Assembly: GCF_019049325.1 (NCBI RefSeq)
Contig: NZ_JAGMUO010000048.1
Location: 1 to 64,000, forward strand
DNA: 64,000 bases
Source: Streptomyces sp. AC512_CC834
Lineage (GTDB): Bacteria; Actinomycetota; Actinomycetes; Streptomycetales; Streptomycetaceae
Direction: 5' to 3'
Part shown: one piece after another, positions 44,875 through 52,559 of the stretch
How positions within the stretch are numbered: position 1 is the stretch's first letter
How the letters are laid out: each line of letters opens with the position of its first letter
Translations under genes and position numbers: made by a program
The notes under the pieces: generated by a model
What the model was told of the DNA's origin: nothing
Databases searched by the model: none
What the model saw: only the letters and a program-made list of their open reading frames with translations

Positions 44875-45464
44875 GGCCGTGGCCCGTCGGACTGGGGGAC
44901 GACCCGGCCGTAGCCGCGGACGTCGGGGAACGGGGGCTCCTTGTCGGGCTGGAGGTCCACCTGGAACGTGTTCAGGCACATGCCGAGCATGGTGAAGTTG
45001 CCGAGCGCGCCGATGGTGTCGACCAGGCCCCTGGACCCGAAGTGCGCCAGCGCGTCGGCGAAGGTCTCGTCCGAGACGAAGTGCTCCTCCAGGACCTCGC
45101 GGCAGAACCGGTAGAACGCCTGGTCCGCCGCGTCGTCGAAGGTGGCCTCGCGCTTCTCGGCGACGGCCTTGACGGCGGCCTCGGGGACTCCGGCCTCGAT
45201 CGCCTGGTGCACATGCGCGTTCCACGAGTACTGCGCGTCCCAGTTGCGGGCCGCCATCAGCAGCGCCAGCTCGCGCAGGCGCTTCGGCAGGCTGCAGTCG
45301 AAGCGGGCGAACGCGCCGAGGGACTCGGCCCGTTCGCACATCTCCGCGCTGTGCAGCCACACCCGGAAGGGGCCGCGGACCGCGCCGCGGCGGCCGGCGA
45401 TTCGGGCGGCCAGCTCCTGCTGCCGCTGGTCCATTTCCGCTTCGGTGAGAACGGGGAGCCTCAT
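44871..45464 (-). CDS. Carboxymuconolactone decarboxylase / AhpD-fold protein
   Basis: 197 residues from the ATG at 45464; the open frame is longer upstream but only this start suits the fold. It is an all-helical CMD-family protein. The usual CxxC of AhpD peroxidases is absent (WDAQYSWNAHVHQA in that place), which is more like gamma-carboxymuconolactone decarboxylase. It is the first gene of the ABC-importer operon, overlapping the ATPase gene by GTGA. It probably acts on an intermediate derived from the imported compound. Confidence 0.8.
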   Translation of the reverse strand: MRLPVLTEAEMDQRQQELAARIAGRRGAVRGPFRVWLHSAEMCERAESLGAFARFDCSLPKRLRELALLMAARNWDAQYSWNAHVHQAIEAGVPEAAVKAVAEKREATFDDAADQAFYRFCREVLEEHFVSDETFADALAHFGSRGLVDTIGALGNFTMLGMCLNTFQVDLQPDKEPPFPDVRGYGRVVPQSDGPRP

Positions 45465-45668
45465 CTGGCCGATACCTGCCTTTTCTTTCCGGCGCGTTGC
45501 CGCAAACGGGTCGGGAGCCGTGCGGTGACAGGTGACGGTACAGCCGGGCGGAAGATGCTCACCCCTCTCGGACTGCAACGTAAACCTGCACGCCAGAGGG
45601 CACCGTTTCCCGCCCGCGCGACCTAACGTCGGTCGTCGCGACATGTTGAAGTGGAGAGGAATCCCGGG

Positions 45669-46079
45669 ATGACCACCATCGTCAAGGCCGCGTCCGTGCC
45701 CCTGCTCGACCGGGGCGGCGCCGTCGTCACCACGCCCCTGATCACCACGCCGTCGGCGGGCGGGGAGAACCGCATCACCAGCGGCATGAGCGTGTACCCG
45801 GTGGGCTCCGGAGCGCCGTTGCACTCGCACAACTGCGACGAGCACGTGACGGTCCTGGAAGGTGACGCGGAAGTGTGGGTCGACGGCGAGGTGACGAAGC
45901 TGGAGCGGTTCGACACCACGTACATCCCCTCCCCCGTCCCCCACCTGTTCCGCAACGTCGGCGACACGCCGCTGCGCATCCTGTGGGTGTACTCATCGGG
46001 CCATGTGACGCGGACGTTCACGGAGACCGGCCGGACGGTGGAGCACCTGTCGGCCGAGGACCAGATGGGCCGCGACTGA
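45669..46079 (+). CDS. Cupin-domain protein
   Basis: 136 residues from the ATG at 45669, which has GGAGAGG 9 bases upstream; a GTG at 45651 is less likely. It is a single small cupin with the first motif GSGAPLHSHNCDEHVTVLEGDAEVWVDGE (His-x-His plus Glu) and a second FRNVGDTPLRILW-type motif. It is divergent from the CMD/ABC operon across 204 bases. A regulatory or isomerase/dioxygenase function is possible, and nothing more specific can be said. Confidence 0.8.
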   Translation: MTTIVKAASVPLLDRGGAVVTTPLITTPSAGGENRITSGMSVYPVGSGAPLHSHNCDEHVTVLEGDAEVWVDGEVTKLERFDTTYIPSPVPHLFRNVGDTPLRILWVYSSGHVTRTFTETGRTVEHLSAEDQMGRD

Positions 46080-46140
46080 GGGAACGCCCGGCCCGAACGG
46101 GCGCAGCGAATCCTTGGGATGATCACATCGCGAGACGGCT

Positions 46141-47244
46141 TTGCGTCACGCCGCCCACCGGGCGTTACCTCGCACGGTGCGAACCGAAAGAAGCGAACAC
46201 CCCGAACACCCCGAGCGACCCGAGCAGCCTGACAGCCCCGAGCAGCCCGAGCAGCCCGAGCAGCCCGAGCGGCCCGAGCAGCAGGAGCAGCAGGAGCAGC
46301 CGGAGCCCCTCGGCGGCGGCGCCACCGGCGATCGCTCCGCGCGCCGCGCCGTGACCGTCTTCCCGGTCCTCGTCCTCCTGGCCGGCGCGCTCGGCCTGCT
46401 GCTCCCCGGGAGTTTCACCGGGTGGAGCGAGTCGGTGCCGTACCTGCTGGGTGTCGTGATGTTCTGCATGGGCATCACCCTGACCCCGGAGGACTTCCGC
46501 GGCGTCGTGAAACGTCCCTGGGCGGTGGCCCTCGGGCTGGTCGCGCACTACGTCATCATGCCGGGCCTCGGCTGGGCGATCGCCCACCTGCTCGGCCTCC
46601 CCCCGCAGCTCGCCGCCGGCGTCATCCTGGTCGGCTGCGCGCCCAGCGGTACGGCCTCCAACGTGGTGACCTACCTGGCCCGCGGCGACGTCGCCCTGTC
46701 GGTCTCCGTCGCGACCGTCTCCACGCTCGTCGCCCCGCTGGTCACCCCGCCGCTGACGCTGCTGCTGGCCGGCGAGTACCTCCCGGTGGACGCCGGGTCC
46801 ATGGTCACCGACATCCTCAAGACGGTGCTGCTGCCGGTCCTGGCGGGCGTCGTCGTACGGCTCGTCGCGGGCCGGTACGTGCAGCGGGCGCTGCCGGTGC
46901 TGCCCTGGCTGTCCGCGCTGACGATCGCCGTGATCGTGGCGGTCGTCGTGGCGGGCAGCGCGGATGCCATCAAGTCGGCCGCGGGGCTGGTGTTCGTCGC
47001 CGTCGTGCTGCACAACGGGCTCGGTCTGGCGCTCGGTTACGGCGCGGGGCGCCTCGGCAGGCTCGGCGAGCCCGGCAGCCGCGCCATGGCCTTCGAGGTC
47101 GGCATGCAGAACTCCGGCCTCGCCGCCGCCCTGGCCACCGCCCACTTCAGCCCCCTGGCGGCGCTCCCGGCCGCGGTCTTCTCCGTGTGGCACAACGTCT
47201 CCGGCGCGGTGGTGGCCGCGTGGCTGTCGCGCCGGGGACGGTGA
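46141..47244 (+). CDS. Bile acid:sodium symporter (BASS) family transporter with Pro-Glu-Gln repeat N-terminus
   Basis: The frame opens with a TTG at 46141 (367 residues). GTG codons at 46177 and 46351 are alternatives, and none has a clear ribosome site. If translated in full, residues 17-57 are a triplet repeat (EHP, ERP, EQP, EQQ). From residue 71 the protein is a 9-10 segment BASS transporter (FPVLVLLAGALGLLLP, then GCAPSGTASNVVTYLARGD). Starting at 46351 would give about 297 residues, which is closer to the family norm. It may carry an organic anion linked to the neighbouring catabolic genes. Confidence 0.78.
   Translation: MRHAAHRALPRTVRTERSEHPEHPERPEQPDSPEQPEQPEQPERPEQQEQQEQPEPLGGGATGDRSARRAVTVFPVLVLLAGALGLLLPGSFTGWSESVPYLLGVVMFCMGITLTPEDFRGVVKRPWAVALGLVAHYVIMPGLGWAIAHLLGLPPQLAAGVILVGCAPSGTASNVVTYLARGDVALSVSVATVSTLVAPLVTPPLTLLLAGEYLPVDAGSMVTDILKTVLLPVLAGVVVRLVAGRYVQRALPVLPWLSALTIAVIVAVVVAGSADAIKSAAGLVFVAVVLHNGLGLALGYGAGRLGRLGEPGSRAMAFEVGMQNSGLAAALATAHFSPLAALPAAVFSVWHNVSGAVVAAWLSRRGR
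46210..46308. repeat. 9-bp tandem repeat encoding Pro-Glu-Gln triplets
   Basis: Eleven consecutive 9-bp units, mostly CCCGAGCAG, with a degenerate extension upstream from about 46192. The reading frame of the symporter gene turns each unit into a P-E-Q-type triplet. The same unit occurs on the minus strand after the LysR gene at 40216-40269. Confidence 0.9.
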
Positions 47245-47299
47245 CGTGACCTGCGGTCGGCTGAGCGGGGTTGAGCACCGTTGCGCCGGGGCCGGTGTC

Positions 47300-47375
47300 C
47301 GACTGCGGGTCCGTCGTGGCTGGTCGCGCTCGCGCGGCGGAGCCGCATAACGTCACAGCCCCGCGCCCCTTGACA
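47300..47375. repeat. Common Streptomyces intergenic repeat
   Basis: The run GACTGCGGGTCCGTCGTGG followed by CTGGTCGCGC and ending CCCCGCGCCCCTTGA matches a short sequence that I recall being present in many copies between genes in Streptomyces genomes. It lies between convergent symporter and MFS genes and contains no coding signal. Confidence 0.6.
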
Positions 47376-47386
47376 GCCCGGGGCGG

Positions 47387-48754
47387 TCAGTGGGCCGGAG
47401 ACAGCTTCCGCTCGACCGGGCCCGCGGCAGCCGTTCGCCTCGCCGTGCGCAGGGCCGCGATGCCGATGAAGACCATCGAGGAGAAGCCGGCGATCGCGAA
47501 GGCGGTGAAGCCCCACTCGCCCTTGTTCGCGGCGAGCAGTTGGCCGCCGAGCCAGGGGCCGAAGACGGCTCCGAAGCGGCCCATGCCGGAGGTCCAGCCG
47601 ACGGCGGTGGCCCGGTTGGCCGGGGCGGAGCCGATGGACACGGTCGCGTAGACCATGGTCTGGGCGCTGTTGAGGAAGACGCCGGTGAGGAAGACGACCA
47701 CGAAGGTCAGCGTCAGCGGCATGTGGACGCTGAGCAGGAAGACGCCGCAGGCGGTCAGCGCGAACCAGATCGCCGAGATGCGCGGCGCGCCGGTGGGGGT
47801 CCCCCCGCGCGAGCGAAGCCGAGCGTGGGGGAGGTCGGAGGCGCGGCCGGCGAGCAGCATGCCGACGATGCCGCCGAGGTTGAACAGCACGACGAAGGTC
47901 AGCGCGGAGCCCAGTTCGTAGCCCTCGCCGCGCATCAGGGTGGGCAGCCAGACGGCGACGCCGTAGACGAGCAGCAGTCCGCCGAAGGAGGCCAGCCAGT
48001 ACAGCAGGGTCTGGATCCACTCGCGGCCGCGGAAGAGGTTGGCCAGGTTCTCCCAGCGGGCGGTGACCGGCTTCCCGGCGGGCGCCGCGGGGAGTTCGAC
48101 GTCGTAGCGGCCGGCCAGCGTGCGGGCCTCCTCGGCCCGGCCGTGGGCGACGAGGAAGGTCAGCGACTCGGGCAGGAACCTCAGGAGCAGCGGGACGAAG
48201 AGCAGCGGCACCACGCAGACCCAGAAGGCGGCGCGCCAGCCGAGCGGCTCGACGATCCACAGGGCCACGTAGGCGGACAGGATGCCGCCGGCGTGGTGCG
48301 CGGTCATCAGCAGGCCGATGGTGATGGCGGCGCGGCCCCGGGGGGCGTAGTCGGAGACCATGCTGATCGCGGTCGGCAGCAGTCCGCCGAGGCCGACACC
48401 GGCCAGGGTCCGGCCGAGGCCGAAGACGGAGACGCTCCCGGCGACCGCGCAGAGGCCGGAGGCCAGCGAGAAGAGCGTGACGCAGGAGACCATCAGCTTC
48501 TTGCGGCCGATCCGGTCGGCCACCGTCCCCGCGGCGAGCGCGCCGACGAGCATGCCGAAGGTGGCGTAGCTGCCGAGGTCACCGGCCTGGCCCGAGGTGA
48601 TGCCGAGGGCCTTCTCCTCGAGCATGTGGGGCAGCACCGAGCCGTAGATGAACATGTCCAGGCCGTCGAAGAGGACGGCCAGCCAGCAGAGGCCGACGAC
48701 CAGCAGGGCCAGTCTGCTGGCGCGGGCGGACAGCGCGGGTGGGGAGGAGGACAT
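47387..48754 (-). CDS. MFS transporter, aromatic acid:H+ symporter (AAHS) type
   Basis: A 455-residue 12-segment transporter. The AAHS signature Asp pair is in segment 1 (DGLDMFIYGSVLP). The loop 2-3 motif is GTVADRIGRKKLMV. It should import an aromatic carboxylate for the pathway encoded upstream. Residues from about 308 to 320 (HARLRSRGGTPT region) are encoded by a 39-bp palindromic genomic repeat at 47795-47833, an in-frame insertion in a cytoplasmic loop of the second half. The ATG at 48754 has GGAAAC upstream. A promoter and operator candidate lie at 48847-48889. Confidence 0.87.
   Translation of the reverse strand: MSSSPPALSARASRLALLVVGLCWLAVLFDGLDMFIYGSVLPHMLEEKALGITSGQAGDLGSYATFGMLVGALAAGTVADRIGRKKLMVSCVTLFSLASGLCAVAGSVSVFGLGRTLAGVGLGGLLPTAISMVSDYAPRGRAAITIGLLMTAHHAGGILSAYVALWIVEPLGWRAAFWVCVVPLLFVPLLLRFLPESLTFLVAHGRAEEARTLAGRYDVELPAAPAGKPVTARWENLANLFRGREWIQTLLYWLASFGGLLLVYGVAVWLPTLMRGEGYELGSALTFVVLFNLGGIVGMLLAGRASDLPHARLRSRGGTPTGAPRISAIWFALTACGVFLLSVHMPLTLTFVVVFLTGVFLNSAQTMVYATVSIGSAPANRATAVGWTSGMGRFGAVFGPWLGGQLLAANKGEWGFTAFAIAGFSSMVFIGIAALRTARRTAAAGPVERKLSPAH
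47795..47833. repeat. 39-bp palindromic Streptomyces repeat inserted within the MFS gene
   Basis: The element starts GGGGGTCCCCCCGCGCGAGC and ends GAAGCCGAGCGTGGGGGAG. It is an imperfect palindrome, 13 codons long, inside the transporter reading frame. I recall near-identical copies scattered between genes in Streptomyces. Within a coding region it keeps the frame open because 39 is divisible by three. Confidence 0.75.
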
Positions 48755-48846
48755 CGTTGTTTCCTCTCGTCCAGGGGGCGGTGCCTGGAGGGGACGGAGA
48801 CGGGGACGGGGAGGGGATGGGGACGGGGGACGTGTGATGGGGCGAC

Positions 48847-48889
48847 GCTAAAGACCGCACTCCAGATGTGTCAACGCTTTTGTTAACAA
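48847..48889 (-). promoter_or_regulatory. MFS gene promoter with GntR-type operator candidate
   Basis: On the minus strand TTGACA (48874-48869) and TTTAGC (48852-48847) are 16 bases apart. Immediately upstream lies the perfect palindrome TTGTTAACAA (48880-48889). A closely related sequence overlaps the promoter of the GntR regulator at 53251-53278. Confidence 0.6.
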
Positions 48890-48908
48890 TCTCAGCAACG
48901 ATTTAAAG

Positions 48909-48938
48909 GGTGGGCCGCACGTGGACGTGCGGCCCACC
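48909..48938 (-). terminator. Terminator after VOC dioxygenase gene
   Basis: Perfect 14-base arms GGTGGGCCGCACGT / ACGTGCGGCCCACC with a minimal 2-base centre, 20 bases past the stop of the minus-strand dioxygenase gene. Confidence 0.8.
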
Positions 48939-48957
48939 CCCGGTGGAAGCGGTGCGG

Positions 48958-49908
48958 TCAGGCGACCGGCGGGGTGCCGTGGGTGTGGAAGGACGCGATG
49001 GTCTTCAGGCCCCAGGCCTGCCCCTTGGCGCGCTCGGCCTCGGTCCAGGTGATCAGCGGCCAGTCGGGCGCCAGCACCAGGCGGGTGAGCGGGTTGCACA
49101 GTTCGATGCGGTTGCCGCCGGGCTCGTAGACGTACAGGAAGAACGTCTGCTGGATGGCGTGCTTGTGCGGGCCCGTCTCGATGAACACGCCGGTGTCGAT
49201 GGCGAGGTCGGCGGCGCGCAGGATGTCCTCGCGGGTGTCGGCCGCGAAGGCGATGTGGTGCAGGCGCCCGGAGGAACCGGTCCAGTCCTCGGTGTAGACG
49301 ACGTCGTACGACTTGTTCGTGAAGGTCAGCCAACGGGCCGCGATCTTCCCGGAGTCGAGCCGGATCTGCTCGGTGGGCCGGGCGCCGAGGAGTTGTTCCT
49401 GGAACTCTGCGCTCGCGAGCACGTCGGCGGCGAGGAAGTTGATGTGGTCCAGGCGGCGGACGCCCACGCCCCGGTTGGGTTTGGCCTGCGGCTGGTTCTT
49501 GAGGGCCGGCCTCAGTTCCGCGGGCGCCCGGTGGTGCTCGCTCTCCCAGTACAGGGCGTGCTCGTGCCCGTCGGGGTCGGTGGTGAGGTACAGCTCGCCG
49601 ATGCCCGGCTCGTCCTCGACCCACTTGCCCGGCCGCCCTGCCGCCTCCAGCGCCGCCACCCTGCGCCGCAGCGCCTCCTCACCCGAGGTGCGCAGCGCGA
49701 GGCGGCCGAGGCCGGGCTGTGCACGGGCGGTGAGGACGAGGCTGTGGTGTTCGTAGTCGTCGTAGGTGCGCAGGTAGACGGTGTCGCCGCCCTGTCCGTT
49801 GACGGTCAGGCCCAGGTAGTCCGTGAAGAAGGCGACGCTCGCGTCCAGGTCGGGCGTGAAGAGCTGGGCGTGGCCGACATGGGCGATGTCACCGAGCGGC
49901 GGAGTCAT
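48958..49908 (-). CDS. VOC-family extradiol (catechol-type) dioxygenase
   Basis: A 316-residue two-module type I extradiol dioxygenase. Metal ligands in the C-terminal module are His in RLDHINFL, His in RLHHIAFA and Glu in GNRIELCNP. The N-terminal module (HVGHAQLFTPDL) is the structural partner. Its ATG lies 20 bases inside the end of galD, so it is translated from the gal-type operon. It is the only ring-cleavage candidate next to GalBCD. The known gallate and protocatechuate 4,5-type enzymes belong to the unrelated LigAB/GalA class, so this is a non-homologous replacement or a different substrate. Confidence 0.86.
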   Translation of the reverse strand: MTPPLGDIAHVGHAQLFTPDLDASVAFFTDYLGLTVNGQGGDTVYLRTYDDYEHHSLVLTARAQPGLGRLALRTSGEEALRRRVAALEAAGRPGKWVEDEPGIGELYLTTDPDGHEHALYWESEHHRAPAELRPALKNQPQAKPNRGVGVRRLDHINFLAADVLASAEFQEQLLGARPTEQIRLDSGKIAARWLTFTNKSYDVVYTEDWTGSSGRLHHIAFAADTREDILRAADLAIDTGVFIETGPHKHAIQQTFFLYVYEPGGNRIELCNPLTRLVLAPDWPLITWTEAERAKGQAWGLKTIASFHTHGTPPVA

Positions 49909-51004
49909 GGTGGCCTCCAGGGCGTTGTGCGGGGACCGGCGCCGTCGCGGCGGACCGGGGGAAGACGGTGCCGTCGAAGATCTTGCGCGCGGTGCGTACG
50001 ACGGCGGTACGGCGGACCACGAGCGGGCCGGGGTCGAGATCCACGCCGACCTCCAGGAAGCCGGTGGGGTGTTCCACCCGGACGCGGTCGCCCGACTCGG
50101 GGAGTTGGGCGATCCCCTCCCCCACGCCGCCGGGTACGCGCAGCCCCGCCGCCACGCTCGCGGCGCCCAGGACGCCGATGGAGGTGTGGCAGCGCACCGG
50201 GATGAAGGTGCGGGTGGCGACCGCGCCGCCGTCGCGGGGCGGGGCGAGCAGGGTCAGCTTGGGCACGGTGGCGCCCTCGACGTCGCCGAGGCCCATCAGG
50301 TGCCCGGCGGCCAGCCGGATGGCGTGGAGGCCGTCGGTGAGCGCCGCGTCCTGCTCCAGTTCCGCGGGCGTCTCGTAGCCGGTGGCCTGCAGCGCGGCGG
50401 CCGGGATCAGCACGACCGGCATGCCGTTGTCGACGCAGGTCACCTCGGTGCCGGCGACGGTGTCGCGGACGTTGCCCGTGGGCAGGAGGGGGCCGGCGCC
50501 CTGCGGGAACTCGATGACGACCGCGGCGGCGGTGCCGGGAACGCCGGATATCGCGGTGTCCCCCGTGTAGTCGACGCGTCCGCCCGGGGTCGGGAAGGTG
50601 GCGACGGCGAGTTCACCGGTGTTGAGCATCCGGATGCGTACGGACGTCTCGGCGTCGCCTGCCGCTACGAGTCCGCGCTCCACGGCGAACGGGCCCACCC
50701 CGGCGAGGATGTTGCCGCAGTTCTGCCGGTCGGTGACCTCCGGCGCGTCCACGGCGACCTGGAGGAACAGGTAGTCGACGTCCGCGTCCGGGTCGGCCGA
50801 GCGGGAGACCACCGCGACCTTGCTGGTCAGCGGGTGGGCGCCGCCCAGGCCGTCGATCTGGCGCGAGTCGGGGCTGCCCATGGTCCGCAGCAGCAGACCG
50901 TCGCGGGCGCCGGGGCCGGCGGGCAGGTCGTCGGCGAGGAAGTAGGCGCCCTTGGAGGTGCCGCCGCGCATCAGCGTGCAGCGCACCTCCTCGGTGCCGG
51001 TCAC
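49889..51004 (-). CDS. galD: 4-oxalomesaconate tautomerase (PrpF family)
   Basis: A 371-residue PrpF/AcnD-accessory-fold protein matching GalD-type 4-oxalomesaconate tautomerases: MRGGTSKGAYFLADDLP near the start, DGLGGAHPLTSKVAVV near 50, DRQNCGNILAGVGPFAVERG near 90 with the catalytic-type Cys, then DNGMPVVLIPA near 190. It interconverts tautomers of 4-oxalomesaconate in the gallate / protocatechuate 4,5-cleavage route. It overlaps the aldolase gene by four bases and the dioxygenase gene by 20 bases. Confidence 0.87.
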   Translation of the reverse strand: MTGTEEVRCTLMRGGTSKGAYFLADDLPAGPGARDGLLLRTMGSPDSRQIDGLGGAHPLTSKVAVVSRSADPDADVDYLFLQVAVDAPEVTDRQNCGNILAGVGPFAVERGLVAAGDAETSVRIRMLNTGELAVATFPTPGGRVDYTGDTAISGVPGTAAAVVIEFPQGAGPLLPTGNVRDTVAGTEVTCVDNGMPVVLIPAAALQATGYETPAELEQDAALTDGLHAIRLAAGHLMGLGDVEGATVPKLTLLAPPRDGGAVATRTFIPVRCHTSIGVLGAASVAAGLRVPGGVGEGIAQLPESGDRVRVEHPTGFLEVGVDLDPGPLVVRRTAVVRTARKIFDGTVFPRSAATAPVPAQRPGGHHDSAAR

Positions 51005-51708
51005 GTCCGTTCCCCGGCGGCGTACTCCTCGTACGGCTGGTAGGTGACGCCCAGTTGCTTCAGCTTCTCGCGCAATCCGTAGCGGTCCAGGCCGAGTTGT
51101 CCCTCGACGAAGGCGGCGCGGGTGGCGGCCTCCTTCTGCTCGCGCGCCTCGCAGGCGTCGGCGACCTGCCGGGCCTGCTCGCGCGGGACGACCACCACGC
51201 CGTCGTCGTCGGCGACGATCACGTCACCGGGGCGGATCACCCGTCCGTCGACGGCGACCGGCACATTGACCGAGCCGCCGGTGGCCTTGACCGTGCCCTG
51301 TGCGGAGACGGCACGGGACCAGGCGGCGAAGCCCATCTCCCGCAGCTCCTGGGTGTCGCGGATGCCCGCGCCCGTGACCAGGCCGCGGACGCCGCGCCGC
51401 TGGAGGGCGGTGGCGAACAGCTCGCCGAACATGCCGTCGGTGGACGGGGAGGTGGTGGTGACGACCAGGATGTCGCCCTCGCCGCACTGCTCCACGGCGG
51501 CGTGGATCATCAGGTTGTCGCCGGGCCAACTGAGCACGGTGACCGCGGTGCCCGCGACCCGTACGCCCTGCTGGACGGGACGGATCTCCGGGCCGAGCAG
51601 GCCGGTGCGGCCCATGGCCTCGCTGACGGTGGCGACACCGTACGCGGCGAGTGCCTCGACGTCCTCGGGGTCGGCCTTGGGGGGGTTGGTGACGACGACG
51701 CCGCTCAT
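51001..51708 (-). CDS. galC: 4-carboxy-4-hydroxy-2-oxoadipate aldolase / oxaloacetate decarboxylase (RraA fold)
   Basis: 235 residues from the ATG at 51708. RraA-fold class II aldolase with the divalent-metal region GAGIRDTQELREMGFAAWSRA and the VIVADDDGVVVVPRE segment. It splits 4-carboxy-4-hydroxy-2-oxoadipate into pyruvate and oxaloacetate, the last step of the 4-oxalomesaconate route. It overlaps the hydratase gene upstream and galD downstream by four bases each. Confidence 0.88.
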   Translation of the reverse strand: MSGVVVTNPPKADPEDVEALAAYGVATVSEAMGRTGLLGPEIRPVQQGVRVAGTAVTVLSWPGDNLMIHAAVEQCGEGDILVVTTTSPSTDGMFGELFATALQRRGVRGLVTGAGIRDTQELREMGFAAWSRAVSAQGTVKATGGSVNVPVAVDGRVIRPGDVIVADDDGVVVVPREQARQVADACEAREQKEAATRAAFVEGQLGLDRYGLREKLKQLGVTYQPYEEYAAGERT

Positions 51709-52457
51709 GCCAGCTCCTTCGCGATCTGCGGGTAGGGGCGCATGAACGCCTCGGCCATGGTCTTGTGCGCCAGGCCCAGATTGGGGCCCGCGTTGCGCTT
51801 GAGCTGGACGCCCCGACGGACGGCGAGGTCGGTGTAGTAGCCCCACAGGTGCTGCTGCGCGGCGAGGCACTCCATCGCCTTGCGCTTGGTCTCCCACACC
51901 TCGGTGATGTCGAGCAGGACCTCGGGCCTGAAGCCGCTCATCTCGGGCTGGTGCGGCTCGAAGTAGAAGACGGGCGGGGCGCCGATGATCTCGCCCTCCC
52001 CCGGGTAGCCGATGGCCTGGGCGAGGATGCGCGCCTGAAGTGCCATGCGGTTGGCGGCCGGGTGGTCGCCGTTGTACGGGTCCTCGACCGGGTGGGTGAG
52101 CACGATGTCGGGCTGGGTGGCGCGGTAGACCTCGACGAGCCGGTCGGTCAGCTCCGGGGTGGCGGTCAGCGGGTAGTCGCCGGCGTCGAAGAAGCGGACC
52201 TCGGCGCCGAGCGTGGCGGCGGCCTTCTCGGCCTCCTCCCGGCGCAGTGCCTTGATCTCCGCCAGCTTCTTGCCCTCGCGCCAGGCCTTGGCGGACTCGC
52301 CGCGCTCGCCGAAGGTCAGGCACGCGATGGTGACCTTCTCCCCGCGCGAGGCGGCCAGTGCGATGGCGCCGCCCGCCCGCCACACGAAGTCCCCCGCGTG
52401 CGCGGTGACGACGAGGGTCGAGCGGGGGACGGCGGCGGGCGCGTTGCCGTACGTCAT
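51705..52457 (-). CDS. galB: 4-oxalomesaconate hydratase (PIG-L family)
   Basis: A 250-residue zinc-dependent PIG-L/LmbE-fold protein. The metal motif TAHAGDFVWRAGGAIA is near residue 18 and the later HPVEDPYNGDHPAAN near 122 provides a second histidine. GalB-type members add water to 4-oxalomesaconate, although the fold is otherwise a deacetylase fold. It is the first gene of the four-gene unit galB-galC-galD-dioxygenase, 99 bases downstream of the GntR regulator gene. Confidence 0.86.
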   Translation of the reverse strand: MTYGNAPAAVPRSTLVVTAHAGDFVWRAGGAIALAASRGEKVTIACLTFGERGESAKAWREGKKLAEIKALRREEAEKAAATLGAEVRFFDAGDYPLTATPELTDRLVEVYRATQPDIVLTHPVEDPYNGDHPAANRMALQARILAQAIGYPGEGEIIGAPPVFYFEPHQPEMSGFRPEVLLDITEVWETKRKAMECLAAQQHLWGYYTDLAVRRGVQLKRNAGPNLGLAHKTMAEAFMRPYPQIAKELA

Positions 52458-52494
52458 GGGTGATTCTCCTTGGTGGACAGGTGGCGCCCGCCTC

Positions 52495-52559
52495 GGTGCG
52501 TGTCTGAGGTGCGTGCCTCACGTGGGTGCCTCAGGTGCGTGTGTCAGGTGCGTGTGTCA
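52495..52559. repeat. 13-bp tandem repeat, five copies, ending at the GntR stop codon
   Basis: Five 13-bp units of the form GGTGCGTGTGTCA occupy 52495-52507 up to 52547-52559. The last unit ends in TCA, which is the TGA stop of the minus-strand GntR gene. On the coding strand each unit therefore begins with TGA or a one-base variant. Confidence 0.9.

Noticed and set aside
44871..45944. CMD-family protein as a 357-residue fusion
   Set aside because: The upstream part crosses the divergent promoter region and overlaps the cupin gene antisense. The ATG at 45464 gives the normal fold.
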